Positions 1-10,775 of a DNA stretch of 64,000 bases are shown piece by piece (position 1 is the stretch's first letter; every line of letters begins with the position of its first letter). This DNA is from Dysidea avara (Eukaryota > Porifera > Demospongiae > Dictyoceratida > Dysideidae): assembly GCF_963678975.1 (NCBI RefSeq), contig NC_089276.1, positions 8,353,953 to 8,417,952 on the forward strand, read 5' to 3'. The notes under the pieces were generated by a model. The model was not told the DNA's origin and did no database searches. It worked only from the letters and a program-made list of their open reading frames with translations. Made by a program: the position numbers and the translations under genes.

Positions 1-173
1 TTAAAAAAGGAAGGAATAAACAATTGTATTGGATTCCTTTTTAAAACTCAAGCACCAAGGCTGGGAAAAGGATTAGTAGACATGCCATATTAAAGCACAG
101 TGAATTTAGATCTGCTGTGTATATTATGGTGTGCAACTTGTGACAACTGTTGACTAAAATTTTTAGTCTTATG

Positions 174-583
174 TAGGGATGGACGGTATTGCTTTTTTGA
201 AGAACGGTACGGTATTAGAAAAAATACCTCGGTATCACTAAATACCTTTTATATTATACACTTTTTAAAAACCTGGGTAAGCTATGATTTACACTTATAC
301 CCACTTTGTGCTAGTAGTGAAAATGATCTTTTAAAGGAACAAATGAAATGACAAGTGTACCACAAAGTAAGGTTTGAATATCTCAAAAGGTAAATTATTG
401 TGTCTGTCTTGTCCACAGCATAAATACATGGTTGTATGGGGCTTGACGTCATGTGTAGCTACCATTAAACCACCAAAAATTTAATTAATGCATTAAATTC
501 GCTGTTTGGTATTTTTAGAAAGCCACAACGGTATCTGAAAAATACCTTCTGAACTACTAATACCTAAATACCTCCCAACCCTA
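174..583. mobile_element. hAT-like MITE, about 410 bp
   Basis: The ends are TAGGGATGGACGGTATT on the left and a matching ...CCCAACCCTA on the right, the TAGGG...CCCTA form typical of hAT-derived MITEs. The 8 bp on either side (GTCTTATG and GTCTTGTT) agree at 6 of 8 positions, as expected for an aged 8-bp target duplication. Inside, the motif 'ggtat/atacc' recurs on both strands. There is no coding potential. It sits in the last but one visible intron of the first + strand gene. Confidence 0.6.
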
Positions 584-660
584 GTCTTGTTCAGTGTTAT
601 GAACACACTTCACCTTTTGTATGTTCACAAGTTACACTAAATTTATGTGTAATCTTGCAG

Positions 661-930
661 TATCACAGAGAATTGGTGCCGCACTCATCAGCTGAGCTAA
701 CCTTCGACTTGTTACCAATACTACCAGGATTGCAGGTGTGTGCATGTCTCTGTGTGGTGTGCAGTTCAATATGTTTAGTTTCCCAGTGTATGTATATTAT
801 TACCCTTGTGAGTATGTACTTGTTCTTATTTCAGGCCATCAGCATGCTCTGCTTTCAAGATATGCTAACAAACCAAAGATATCCTTTCCATAAACTGTGC
901 CAAGTGTTTGTAAACAAATCATCCACATGA
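661..930 (+). CDS. C-terminal two exons of a + strand gene; TRAPPC13-like (tentative)
   Basis: Exons are 661-735 (after AATCTTGCAG, donor CAG|gtgtgtgc) and 835-930 (after TTATTTCAG, stop TGA 928-930). Both are whole codons, so the intron is phase 0. The encoded tail is 56 aa. It begins YHRELVPHSSAELTFDLLP, continues PILPGLQAISMLCFQDML and ends QVFVNKSST. The spaced 'PGLQ.IS.L...D...Y...L.QVFV' pattern resembles the final beta-sandwich of TRAPPC13, a TRAPP II/III tethering-complex subunit. That match is from family memory only and should be treated as a suggestion. The rest of the gene lies left of the window. The gene converges on TSN, whose poly(A) signal lies only 13 bp past this stop, so the two 3' UTRs probably overlap. 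Confidence 0.5.
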   Translation, partial: YHRELVPHSSAELTFDLLPILPGLQVCACLCVVCSSICLVSQCMYIITLVSMYLFLFQAISMLCFQDMLTNQRYPFHKLCQVFVNKSST

Positions 931-942
931 TAATCCAATGTA

Positions 943-948
943 TTTATT
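943..948 (-). terminator. TSN poly(A) signal AATAAA
   Basis: TTTATT on the + strand reads AATAAA on the minus strand, 41 bp beyond the TSN stop codon (989-991). It is the only canonical signal nearby and lies inside the presumptive 3' UTR of the converging + strand gene. Confidence 0.6.
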
Positions 949-988
949 ATTTTTAAAATGTATTTCTAAAATCATACATATACAGGCA

Positions 989-3419
989 TTATGCTGGTTT
1001 GTTTAATCCCCTGATAGAGATGTCATAAACTACTTCTTCTATTTTCTTCAAGTCATATTTCAGCGAGTCAAACTTTCTTCGCAGCGCATCGTTCTTGAGG
1101 TTGAGTAGTTGGAAGCCAGCACTCAGGCTTGATACAAATTCTGATATCTCAAGTGGACGGGTGTAGTTGCCAAGGGTGACACTGTTGACTGCCAATCGTG
1201 CCTTAAAAGGAAAGAAAATTTTTACATATACGAACATCCATTGTCACACGCACAGATACAGTGCAGATACACATACCAGTTCACTGGTCATTGTCAGAAT
1301 TCCCATCAGGTAGTCTTCCAAGTCAAGATGGAACCCATCTTCTGGTCTTGCTGCAACTGAAAACAAGACCACAAGGTTCACAATGCAAACTAGATGTAAC
1401 GGCTAAACACCTAATACTCAAAATATGATATCGTACAATATACAAATTTTAAGCTCCTCAATCCCTCAGTAATCTACACCAACCAAGTACTGAATCTGGG
1501 ACCTTGTAGAGTAGTGTTGTATACAACTACTACAGCCTCAAACACAGGATGTAGCAAAAAAATGATTCATTGCTGGTACATGAGGCATGCTAGTATCATC
1601 ACAAGGAGACAACATAGTGTTACGTTACATGTTCCACTAATAACTCACTGCCAAGCCTCTCTGACAGCTCTGCCCTGGAGAGCAGTTTCCCTGTCATCAG
1701 ATAATTTGTCAGTGATGTGAGAAACACTAGTCTTTGTAACGTGTTCCTCCAGTGATCATGGAACCTGTATATATTAGAAACTGCATATTGTAACACTACA
1801 GTATGCACTACAGGGGAGTACGCAGATTTATGAAAGAGAGTTTCCACTACAGTTGGATGACTCAACCTAGCTGATGCCACTATCACGCGAAGATTGAGTT
1901 TTAAAACATAACCCATTCTATCGTGGATCCTTCATTTTTGGAAACCCAAATTTTATGTTCTTAAAAACCCTCTCCCTGAGTATGCCCTGTATTAGTTATA
2001 TATTCCTTGTAGACATGTGATGTGTTACAGAGATGAGCATAGACGGTATATACCTGTCACAAGTAACATGTGTACACACACAACATACACACTTGTAGTA
2101 GGAGTTAGCTGGTATCAGTGACTCTAGCTCCTTCAACTGATCCTTTGCTGTTCCAAACTGAGTTGAGACATTGTGACAAATAGCTGATACTGTAAACAAG
2201 ACAACTAAATACAGTCTAGTCTTGTACTTAAGACCAAGTGTGAGACTAGGAGCAGTCACTATGAATAACCCTGTAGAACTATCTACAACTGGGATTGAGA
2301 TTTCGATTGAGAAGATGATATTGCCTGAAAAAGGGCCTTGATTACTTGACAATTTAGCACATATTTTTGTAAATTCATGTGCTAAATTTTCTTGTTTTCG
2401 AGCTAGCTTGATCACCATTTTTAAGACTGCTTGATCGCTTGATTCAGTACAAATTTAACCTTTGATCATGTGATTTGATTATGGTTCTACGGGACTACTG
2501 GTAGTGATTACCCCAGTAGCTAATTTTACAACTATCCCTAACCTGAGACAGGAAGGGGGGTACACATAGTGTTTGAAGTAGCTAGGCTGTATGATTGTCC
2601 AAACAGTTAAAATAAAGAGAGGGTTGTGTAACAAAGTGCCAGTAAACATTAAAGAGGGATTTCTGACTAACTAGGTGCTGCTGGCCTGGGGCTTACTCCT
2701 ACCCAGGACGTCTGTGTGTTGTGTGTGTGCCAAGATTGAATCTGGAAGCAATTTTAGAGAAATGATTAAAAATTTAGTAAGAACTATGTTTAACGTATGT
2801 ACGTACATGCACGCCTTGTCACAGTTTTTATTCATAGCTAGTAGACTGTAATAGTAAATTGTAAGAGTTAAAACATACAAAAGTATAATATAACTTTTGA
2901 GTTTATACTTAGTGGTGCAGCTGGCTATTTTGTCAAATATTTGCTAGCCCAATCATCATTTTACAACTAGCGTTTTGGCCACAACTAGCCTCCTTTTAGC
3001 CCGTTACATTATCAAGGACAAAAGGCCTGTTGCAGGGGCATTGCAAGTGAGAACTCCTTATAGGTTACAAAGTAAAGTGACGTATATATGCATGTAAATG
3101 AAACTGTGAAGACAGTGCCTAACTGGTAAAGTAGATAATAATAATAACACTACGCGCGAAATTTCATTTTCGCGCGCACATCACGTTTCCTTGCCTTCTG
3201 TGCTGCTGTACTGGTGAACGGCTTGCAGTACGGCATATATCTCCCTGCAGCTTTGCTCTAATTGTTTAACACGTGTCCTTATATCCTGTAATTCATCATA
3301 ATGTTTTGCTGTATTCCCATAGCTCATACCTCTCTAGTCGTCTGTTCATCTGTCAGGTGTTTCTGAATTTCACTAAATAAAGCGACGGAGTTGTCCGTTT
3401 TAGCTAGCTTCGATTCCAT
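989..3419 (-). CDS. TSN: Translin (C3PO subunit), complete, 6 exons
   Basis: Exons in transcript order: 3419-3330, 3285-3195, 2189-2093, 1764-1649, 1350-1277, 1201-989. They sum to 681 nt and 226 aa, against 228 for human translin. Translin signatures occur in order: N-terminal EIQKHLTDEQ, VKQLEQSCREIYAVLQAVHQ, YYKFHDHWRNTLQRLVFLTS, DGFHLDLEDYLMGIL, ARLAVNSVTLGNYTRPLEIS and the C-terminal LKKIEEVVYDISIRGLNK. Translin is an all-helical RNA/ssDNA-binding protein that forms the hetero-octameric C3PO nuclease with Trax (TSNAX). C3PO removes siRNA passenger strands and trims pre-tRNA. Translin itself supplies the scaffold; catalysis is in Trax. Intron 2 (3194-2190) appears to use a GC donor, AAG|GCAAGG, because only this junction keeps frame and family alignment. 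The start is the ATG at 3419, the only in-frame one before the conserved N-terminus. Confidence 0.96.
2190..3194 (-). other. TSN intron 2, no further features
   Basis: A 1.0-kb intron bounded by the GC donor at 3194-3193 and TTTACAG at 2191-2197 on the minus strand. I see no gene and no clear repeat in it. A long minus-strand open frame reaching 2418 is only read-through upstream of exon 3; it does not resemble translin. Confidence 0.6.
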
Positions 3420-3624
3420 GCAAACCACTGTGCGTATCGACCTGAGCGAGTGGAGAGGAAACCGTTGCTACCCAATTAACGCACACCACGTACAAGACAT
3501 TAAATTTTGATAAATTAAAAACGCGGTATAAAAACACAAGCACAATGGAAAAACTATTACAATCAAACTAATAAACTATGTATAATATGGTAGAACATGA
3601 TGTGGGTGCTATAGACCATCAAGT
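3420..3624. promoter_or_regulatory. Spacer: TSN promoter plus 3' UTR of the upstream FN3 gene
   Basis: Only 205 bp separate the FN3-gene stop (3625-3627) from the TSN start on the same strand, so this stretch must hold both the FN3 3' UTR and the TSN promoter and 5' UTR. A CCAAT-like 'cccaatt' lies near 3471. No TATA box and no canonical minus-strand AATAAA are visible. Confidence 0.4.
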
Positions 3625-6600
3625 CTAAAAACATAAGGCCACAATTGATAACAATGATGTGAAAAGAGTCAAAAACACTCCGTTGTGTAGAGTGACAGCA
3701 CCACCCCTTATTGGGCCTGCAAACAAGAGAAGTTTAATAAAGACATACACACATCACACACTCTACTTACATACGGACGTGCAATCATTAACTTCACTTT
3801 CCACCCAAGCTGACCATGGTCCACTTGTAATTGCAAGAGTATTGGGATCACCAGGTGGTGCCTCGATGTTGGCTCGCACACGAACCTCATAATTTGTCAC
3901 GTCACTAAGGGAATCTATTACTATTGATAAATCATTCAGGTCAGTCGAACTCAATGTGATGACATGTTCTTGGCCAACTGTACGATACTGAATATCATAT
4001 GAGACAATTTTGTCAGCAGTGGGAGCCATCCAAGTGACCCTGATAGCTTTATTACCATCAAGACGTTGCACTCCAACCATGGTAGGAACTGAGACACCTA
4101 TGCACACACACATATTGATAAGATAAAGCCAACAGTCAGTATAGGTAGAAGAAGAGTATTGCTCTGAGTTACGAGAAACAAATGAAAATTTCAAACGTTC
4201 TGTAATCTACCTGTAAAGTAGTACTGTCATGGCCGATTTACTGGTTCAGTTTGGTAAAAGCCTCATACATTCATCAATGTGTGGTTGAATAAATTACAGT
4301 AATGGAACTACACATTACACAGAAAGGAAGCCTTTTAACTGCTACGTCATCATTTGACACAGGGCTAGATGGCATTATAGACACTACACTTAGTACACAG
4401 AACACACACAGAGCATATACAGCAGTACTTACCACCTCCAAATGTGATATCAGATTGTGAGGAGGATGTCAAGTTGTTTCCAGCTGAAACACTGCTAGCA
4501 ACTACCACTACTGTAACAGTTGTTGCTGGATCAATCCCTGTGATTGTTGCAGGAGTTTCAGGGGTAGTGGGGCCTGCCATCTCCATAGCTCCTGGTGTGG
4601 ATGGATCAAAAGTGGCGGGATCAGCTACGTCTGTTCCATAATATACCTACAGTAAAATAAATGTACACATTTCAATAAGAATAACAAACCATCAAGTTCT
4701 TTATAGTAAGAATGTAACAACTAAAGTAAATAATAGTGTACAACTGACTTCTGTGTTCTTCACACTGCCCAAAAAAGGTAGTGACAGTGTACTTGTGTCC
4801 TGACTAGCTAACCTTTGATATGAATGAATTTGCTGGATTATTATAACAACTTAAAATTATGATATATAAAATGTCAATAGTGAGAGGAATCAGATGTACC
4901 TATCAACTCTTGTCGATACAGAATACACAACTTACAGTGTATGTGACATCATTAATGCCTTGAACTTGGGGATCAATGAAGTAATACACATTGATGGCAC
5001 TGTTTGATACTGCTTCAACTGTTATCACTAGTCTTCCTGTCAGTTGTCCCTCTGTAGTAGTGGGACAAATATCAGTAATAGTGGATGTGTCAACCATTAT
5101 AATGTCATAATATTATGAACTTGATACATGCTTAAAGAATAATCAAATAATCGGTTGTTTTGTTCACAACTCTTTGAATAGTAAAATAATGCTATCCGTT
5201 TCAGCACTAACATACATACCCCCCCAAAAGTAATATGGGAAATTTTTTTACTACCCTACACACATAGCTCTTTGATATAATCACCACACATATTCAACAT
5301 CTTCATGCAGCCTATCTGATACATATAGTTCTTGGAATTAATAGCTGAAAGGATTACACGATTCCGAACAAGGTTAACACGTTATGTTGCGGTGAAGAAG
5401 TATTACATGGCTTGCTGTATACAATGCCAATCCCAGTAACGTGGCAGTATATCACGTTACAGCCAAGTGATGGAATTTTAACAACAAGGCTTCAACTTAC
5501 ACACTAAGGGTACATATATCTTTTCGCTTGGAAAAGCAACAAAAGTCATGCCTCACTTCTCTGACAGCAACACAAAATCCAATTCACAAAAATTAAAGTT
5601 GAACCAACAAGGCATTTAACAAACACACACAACTTGATGGATAGAAACAGAAACAAGTGAACACATTAGCATCAGTAGAAATGATCAGATTTCCTCTACA
5701 CATTTCTGGTATGCTTCACATACTTTTTAGCTGAGCAGTTTTAATGCTACCTCTATCATGGGTTCACCACTGTAGCTCATACACTTGTTATTTAATGATG
5801 TCAGATCTCTGGTGCCAGTAAACACAACACAGTGCTTGTTCTAACACTGGAATTTCCATTGTGACTAAAGTTAAGACAGAAGGGGAGCCTGTATTCCACG
5901 GAATATGGAATAGCGGAATAGCAGAATTACGGAATAAGCGAAAATCATTCTAAACTTATTGTTATTGTTTATAGCCTCTATAACATTTTAATATACATTC
6001 CTCACCTCGTGGAGAACACAATCACGATGGCACCGATCCTCGGAGGCGATCTTTAAACTGATAGGATATGTACAAAGATATTCACTCTAGAACAATCGTA
6101 AGCTAAACTACTGTTAAATACACTTCACTATACAAAAACTAGAAGTTCTTTGTGCTATACTTGCTCATACCAGCTGTCACACATGAGCAGCTAGCTAGCT
6201 AGCTAACTGGCCGAATAGTTTAGGACAAAACAATCCACCCCCTAGGTAGCTACCCTGCATGCATGGAATAATCTGACCTTTCTTATAACTCTGTTACCGT
6301 TTCCTAAAGTGTTTCAAATAAATTCGGAGAATAATTCTGCTTTCAGCTCCCAACATCAGAGCTCCAACCTCGGCTCTAACACTTCGTGCAGTTACTCGTG
6401 TGTGACAGCTGGTATGAGTAAGTATAGCACAAAGAACTTCTAGTTTTCTAGCAATTGTGTAGAGAAGTGTATTTGATGGTAGTTTAGCTTAGTTAGATTG
6501 TTCTAGAGTGAATATCTTTGTACATATCCTATTTAAAGATCGTCCTGAGGATCGGTGCTATCGTGATTGTGTTCTCTACGAGGTGAGGAATGTATATTAA

Positions 6601-7559
6601 AACGTTATAGAGGCTATAAACAATAACAAAAAGTTTAGAATGTGATTTTCGCTTATTCCGTAATTCTGCTATTCCATATTCCACGGAATACAGGCTCCCA
6701 GACAGAAGGAAGGATTATTTGCTAGCAAAAACTCCACTAGGTTCAGCAAGTATAAATTCTTCAACGAACAAGCCTTTTACTTAAGAATTCATTCCTGAGA
6801 ATCTAAATTGTCACCAGACACCAGAAAAACTGGAAGAAAAGTGGTCTGATCTCTTGTTCATAAATATACCCTAAGGAACTTCCAGTGTTTATAACTCAAT
6901 GGCCCTCATCCTCTGTTACCAAACAAAGGAACAGTGTCAAGGGACATGACTCTATTGACCAGTGGGAGAGATCCTGTTATAAATTGGACACCAAAGATTG
7001 ATGATCACCTAGGACTTATTTGGCAACATGAGGTAATCATAGGGTGCAAATTCTTAACATGATCACCTGGAAGGCAAAAATATGTCAAGCCATACAGCCA
7101 GCATTATCTCAGACAGACACAATACTTGAGAAGCAATTGAGATACATCCTGAGGCCACTACATGAACAGCCAAATCCTTAGGAATAGAAACTGACACAGC
7201 CAGACACAATATTTGTAGGAGTATAATTAGCCATGACAATCATGAACGTATATGCCTACAAACACTAATTTTGTATTTATTAATGTTTTATAGTACACAC
7301 ACACACAAGCATGAGCTCAGGTACACACAGAGATACAAGATTGACAATACATATGGTGTACTAAAGGTCTGTAGGCTTGTGCCTACAGCCAAAATAAATC
7401 TAAAATTCTTTACACTCTACAAACATTCCTACAAACGCTACTCCGCAATGAGAACAGTACAGTATTAAACTAATGTATTACTAAGGACTTACCAACGCTG
7501 TATAATAACGCTGATATCACTAGTAAACAACGGACTACACCCATCACCTTCGATTCCAT
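3625..7559 (-). CDS. Secreted/GPI-anchored two-FN3-domain protein, complete, 5 exons
   Basis: Exons: 7559-7493, 5051-4936, 4646-4433, 4097-3771, 3716-3625, total 816 nt, 271 aa. Exon 1 encodes a signal peptide (MESKVMGVVRCLLVISALLY). Exons 2-3 (residues ~23-132) encode a divergent FN3-like beta-sandwich with Tyr pairs (VYYFIDPQ, TYTVYYG). Exon 4 (~133-241) is a clear FN3 domain (IRVTWMAP, VSYDIQYRTVG, VTNYEVRVRA). Exon 5 adds a short spacer (CPIRGGAVTLHNG) and an 18-residue hydrophobic end, VFLTLFTSLLSIVALCF, with no charged cytoplasmic tail. That is the layout of a GPI-attachment signal. Introns at domain boundaries are phase 1, as in other extracellular FN3 genes. Likely a small cell-surface adhesion or recognition protein; no named orthologue recognised. 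Its first 12 coding bases equal those of TSN, probably by chance. Confidence 0.85.
5052..7492 (-). other. Intron 1 of the FN3/GPI gene
   Basis: A 2.4-kb phase-1 intron separating the signal-peptide exon from the first mature exon (donor G|gtaagtcc at 7492, acceptor CTACTACAG at 5052-5060). It carries the 817-bp foldback element at 5883-6699. I see no genes or further exons in 5100-5870 or 6710-7490. Confidence 0.7.
5874..6708. mobile_element. Foldback (MULE-like) element with perfect 9-bp target duplication
   Basis: The element proper is 5883-6699 (817 bp), flanked by identical AGACAGAAG copies at 5874-5882 and 6700-6708. Terminal inverted repeats begin GGGAGCCTGTATTCCACGG, and the arms pair for roughly 300 bp each (for example 'cacctcgtggagaacacaatc' opposite 'gattgtgttctctacgaggtg'). 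A short non-palindromic centre lies around 6190-6390. There is no open frame for a transposase. A 9-bp duplication points to the Mutator-like superfamily. The intact duplication argues for a relatively recent insertion. Confidence 0.85.
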
Positions 7560-7802
7560 GTTGAGTGTGATAATGATCTCAAACAAAACGCGCCAACTAG
7601 AGTAACTAAATGCGATGGATTATTCCTCCCTTATAAACACGCAACCAACAGTGTCGAATATCTGCACTTCGAGATTGTTCCTGCTGACTTCAGTTTTGAT
7701 CACGCGAGCATGATTTATAAGGCAGTCACATGAGGCACGTGAATGTTATTGGTGTGCTTCATTCGGGAAAATTCTTGTTTCGAGCGGTGTTAGAAAAGCC
7801 TT
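7560..7802. promoter_or_regulatory. Divergent promoter, FN3/GPI gene and COMMD9
   Basis: 243 bp between two divergent start codons. It contains a CACGTG E-box in 'gaggcacgtgaatg' (~7735) followed within 15 bp by an inverted CCAAT box 'ttattggtg' (~7749). No TATA box is apparent. The same CACGTG + ATTGG combination recurs in the RAD23/WDR83 promoter. Confidence 0.5.
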
Positions 7803-9793
7803 ATGGAGTTAGCGGAAAATGACGCAGCAGCTCTAAACTTATTACTAAAGGTTTTGTAAAATATTAGAAATAATGTTTTAAATATTTGTACGCTGTTTTA
7901 GGCTTCTTCCAAGAGTGTAGTAGTTCACGTGTGTCGTGTGGCATTCTCCCATAGAAATGCAACAGGTTTAACAATTTACTATGTAATTTTTTGTCTAACT
8001 GTTGTATTTGTGTAGTCCCAGCTAGTGTTATTGCTAAGCTCTCATCAGAGTTAGGGATCAAACCTGTGGAAGCTAATAAGGTCAGAATGTGATGTTGTAT
8101 GATTAGTGTACATTGTCTTTGTTGTTGTAGTTAATTGTGGCAGTTGTCAACTTAGTGAAATTAGTTTTATTCGAAAATCTCACCGATGCAGCCAGTATTT
8201 CGACAGTATTCCCTGGTAAAGTGTTGTGTTGTGTGTGTACATATGTACGTGTGTACATATGTAGTGCGTACATGCATTTACCTGTGTGTAACAATGTACT
8301 TAAGTACATACCCTGTACTGAATGGTGTATTGGCATAAATCCTAACCTTATTTCTAAAGCATGACACATTGTTTATTTTGCAGAGGATTTCCATAAAAAC
8401 TTGAGGGGTTTATTGTCAGAAACACTTGCTAGTTTAGGGTAAGCTGTTAATGTTTTAAAATTACAGTTTATTTCAAGCTTAGCTGGTTATTCCCCGCAGA
8501 TCTGAATGGAGAAGTCAAGCATTACTACAAGAAGGTAATCATAGTTGCTACTGATGTATGTGTGTGTGATGGGTTGTGTGTAGTTTCTTTACCTCGTTTG
8601 ATCGACTTTGACTGGCGTGTTGATGTCAAGACGTCGTCTGATTCAGTAATGAGAATGGCTGTCCCAACTTGTTTGGTTCAAATGAAAGTGAGTTGACGTA
8701 AACTGTTGATGACAAATGTACAAAATGATGGAAATAACCAATGAAGTGTACAGTGTCGTGGTCAGCACAAGACTACTCTGAATGCTGCCAATTTTCATTG
8801 GCAATTTTCAGGCATGTGATTTTTGTACATTTGATTTCTGGACAACCAACCCCTAATTGACTGTTAGACTGTGTGGTGAGAAATTTGTCTGTCCTAACTT
8901 TCATCGCTTATGATAATTATGATGTCATCGATGTGTAGTTTTTGGGTTTTATATAGTGTGAAGTTAGTCAGCATTTGATTACATTTAGTGATTTGTTGCT
9001 GTACTTTCAAAATTGTTAATTTTATAATCATTGAATAAACTTTTTTAATACTTTGCTAGCATCGAGAAGTAAATTCATCACATGTTTGTTACCAAATCTA
9101 AAATCAAGTTAAATGATTACTCAGCACTTCTCAGAAGCAATTAATTAGGTATACAGCAATATTGAAAGCTTGTATATACTACAGGGAATACAGAAACTTG
9201 ACACTGAAAACATTTGAATGTAGACAAAAAAAAGGTAGCCACTTAATCCCGAGACTCAGTATGTGTATGTTCCTGTTACCATAAATAACTTTGATGGTGC
9301 TGCACACATTGAAGCACCTGTAGCTTTTAAGACTAACTACTATGGGATAGACTGTACAGAGGAGGTAGGTGTGTAATTGCATCCATGAGTTATTGAGGAT
9401 TCAGCTCAATGTGAACATACTATAGTGAATTCCAGTGTTTGCTGGTTTTGTATGAGACTCACGTGAAATCCCAAATAATAATAATAATGGAATTAAAGTA
9501 AGCGTGGCATGCGCGCATATCCTACCTCCTCTGCTGTACAAATATATACACTGACTATTTGAGTAGTATACAGTGCAGTGTGACCAGAGAAAAAATACCT
9601 ATATATGTGACATGACTTATATTCACACCCATTACTGTGTGTTTAGGTACAGGATCAAGCTACAAGCACAAATCACATGCCAGGATCAACCAGTGTAAAT
9701 GTTGAACTAACAAAACAAACTCTGGATACCATGTTGGATGGACTGGGGAAGATACGTGACCAACTTTCTTCAGTTGCCAAGGCGACTACATAG
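7803..9793 (+). CDS. COMMD9: COMM domain-containing protein 9, complete, 8 exons
   Basis: Exons: 7803-7850, 7902-7965, 8016-8080, 8131-8215, 8384-8438, 8500-8534, 8584-8687, 9647-9793, total 603 nt and 200 aa (human 198). All junctions are GT-AG and keep frame. The helical N-terminal HN domain spans residues ~1-115 (VVNLVKLVLFENLTDAASIS, FHKNLRGLLSETLASLG). The COMM domain covers ~118-195 and carries LPRLIDFDWRVDVKTSSDS, MAVPTCLVQMK and the C-terminal TLDTMLDGLGKIRDQLSSVA, all diagnostic for COMMD9. COMMD9 is part of the hetero-decameric COMMD ring that joins CCDC22/CCDC93 in the Commander complex, which recycles endosomal cargo with Retriever; vertebrate COMMD9 acts on Notch and LDLR-type cargo. 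Exon 4's donor is followed by a GT-rich run. Confidence 0.97.
8688..9646 (+). other. COMMD9 intron 7, no genes
   Basis: A 959-bp phase-0 intron. It is AT-rich with scattered TA microrepeats and shows no recognisable element or exon. Confidence 0.6.
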
Positions 9794-9912
9794 CAACAAC
9801 TATTTATTACACAATTTCATTTTCTCTATGTGTGGAAGTAAAATAGGTTTGTGTTTTAGTATAATTATTATTTTTAAAAATTGTTATTAATATAATAATT
9901 CATTCTGTTCAG

Positions 9913-10467
9913 TTATTCAAGATAGATGGCATAGGCTGTACCAACAGCAAACAATGTTGAGTTGCAGTATTCGCCAGTTGCAAAGCTATCAAACCTTGTG
10001 TTCCAAATGCATCGGCTACCAATCCTGATTCCTTGCTTTAGTCGCTGTCCAATTTGAACAATGCAGATAATTTTGTACCTGGGCAGTTTCATAGCTTTAA
10101 TCCTCTCCTTCATCAGTTCACTCAGTTCTACTGCCAATGCACTGCAAGTATCTGGCGAGTATTCCACCTCGTTTAGCTTTTCTTGAAAAGTTTCTTCAAT
10201 TATTTCTCTCGCCTTCCCTGGCAGAAATTTCTTTTTTGGCGCCATTTGGTAACTGTTCTCGTATCTAGCAACACTGTCCGCAGCGCTACGACTCCTGTCC
10301 CCCTGAGCTGAACTGTGCGTCGGTGTTAAAACAGCTAGCAATAAATCCTGGTCGCCCTTATCACAGAATTGATCGAATTGTTCTTCAGTAATTCGTGGAG
10401 GCTCTTTAGCACCGCTAGTGTGGGCTGATACTTGTCGGGAATCGACCGCAGTCTCATTATTCTCCAT
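9913..10467 (-). CDS. Tctex1-domain dynein light chain, DYNLT4/5-like, single exon
   Basis: A single uninterrupted frame of 184 aa. Residues ~1-74 are a polar, probably disordered leader (TEEQFDQFCDKGDQD, SRSAADSVARYENSYQM). Residues ~75-184 are a complete Tctex1 domain: KKFLPGKAREIIEETFQEKL, LMKERIKAMKLPRYKIICIV, QIGQRLKQGIRIGSRCIWN and the C-terminal STLFAVGTAYAIYLE. The final 'F.V..AYA.YLE' strand and the 'RYKI...QIGQ' strand are the hallmark of the fold. The NSYQM..KKKFLP leader is that of TCTEX1D1/TCTEX1D4 (DYNLT5/DYNLT4), which are longer than the canonical 113-aa DYNLT1/3. Such proteins bind dynein intermediate chain, axonemal structures or TGF-beta receptors. An intronless structure is also seen for vertebrate DYNLT4, but a processed origin cannot be excluded. 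The stop lies 119 bp past the converging COMMD9 stop. Confidence 0.9.
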   Translation of the reverse strand: MENNETAVDSRQVSAHTSGAKEPPRITEEQFDQFCDKGDQDLLLAVLTPTHSSAQGDRSRSAADSVARYENSYQMAPKKKFLPGKAREIIEETFQEKLNEVEYSPDTCSALAVELSELMKERIKAMKLPRYKIICIVQIGQRLKQGIRIGSRCIWNTRFDSFATGEYCNSTLFAVGTAYAIYLE

Positions 10468-10498
10468 AACTGGTAACGAGAGAATATTTCACACCTTG

Positions 10499-10504
10499 TT
10501 TATT
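10499..10504 (-). terminator. Candidate RAD23 poly(A) signal
   Basis: AATAAA on the minus strand, 272 bp after the RAD23 stop and only 32 bp upstream of the Tctex1-gene start codon. If used, RAD23 transcription ends essentially at the Tctex1 promoter, giving a very tight tandem arrangement. Confidence 0.35.
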
Positions 10505-10775
10505 CTACAAATGTGTTAAACCCTAACAACCAAGGTGCTAATAGCACCGCCTGTCTTGTACGAGGTGCCATCTTAACCCCCAATTATTTACACCACCCAC
10601 TCTTCAATTTAATATTCAATCACCACCTAGTAAATCATACCAAGAGATGTTACAAACTCTTGATTGTACAAATATACTTTATAATAATGTATTTGTGTAT
10701 ATCATGGTATGTATGCAACTGGTATTGTAGAAATTGCATATTATATTAGGTTACTAGCCACAGTATTGGCTGTTG

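Noticed and set aside
1996-2418. 140-codon frame as a longer translin N-terminus
   Set aside because: Only its middle (exon 3) is translin. The upstream part does not match the family, whereas the true N-terminus is found at 3195-3419.
4903-5097. ATG at 5097 as an alternative start of the FN3/GPI gene
   Set aside because: It would lack a signal peptide, and an in-frame stop lies just upstream. A good acceptor at 5052-5060 joins in phase to the signal-peptide exon at 7493-7559.
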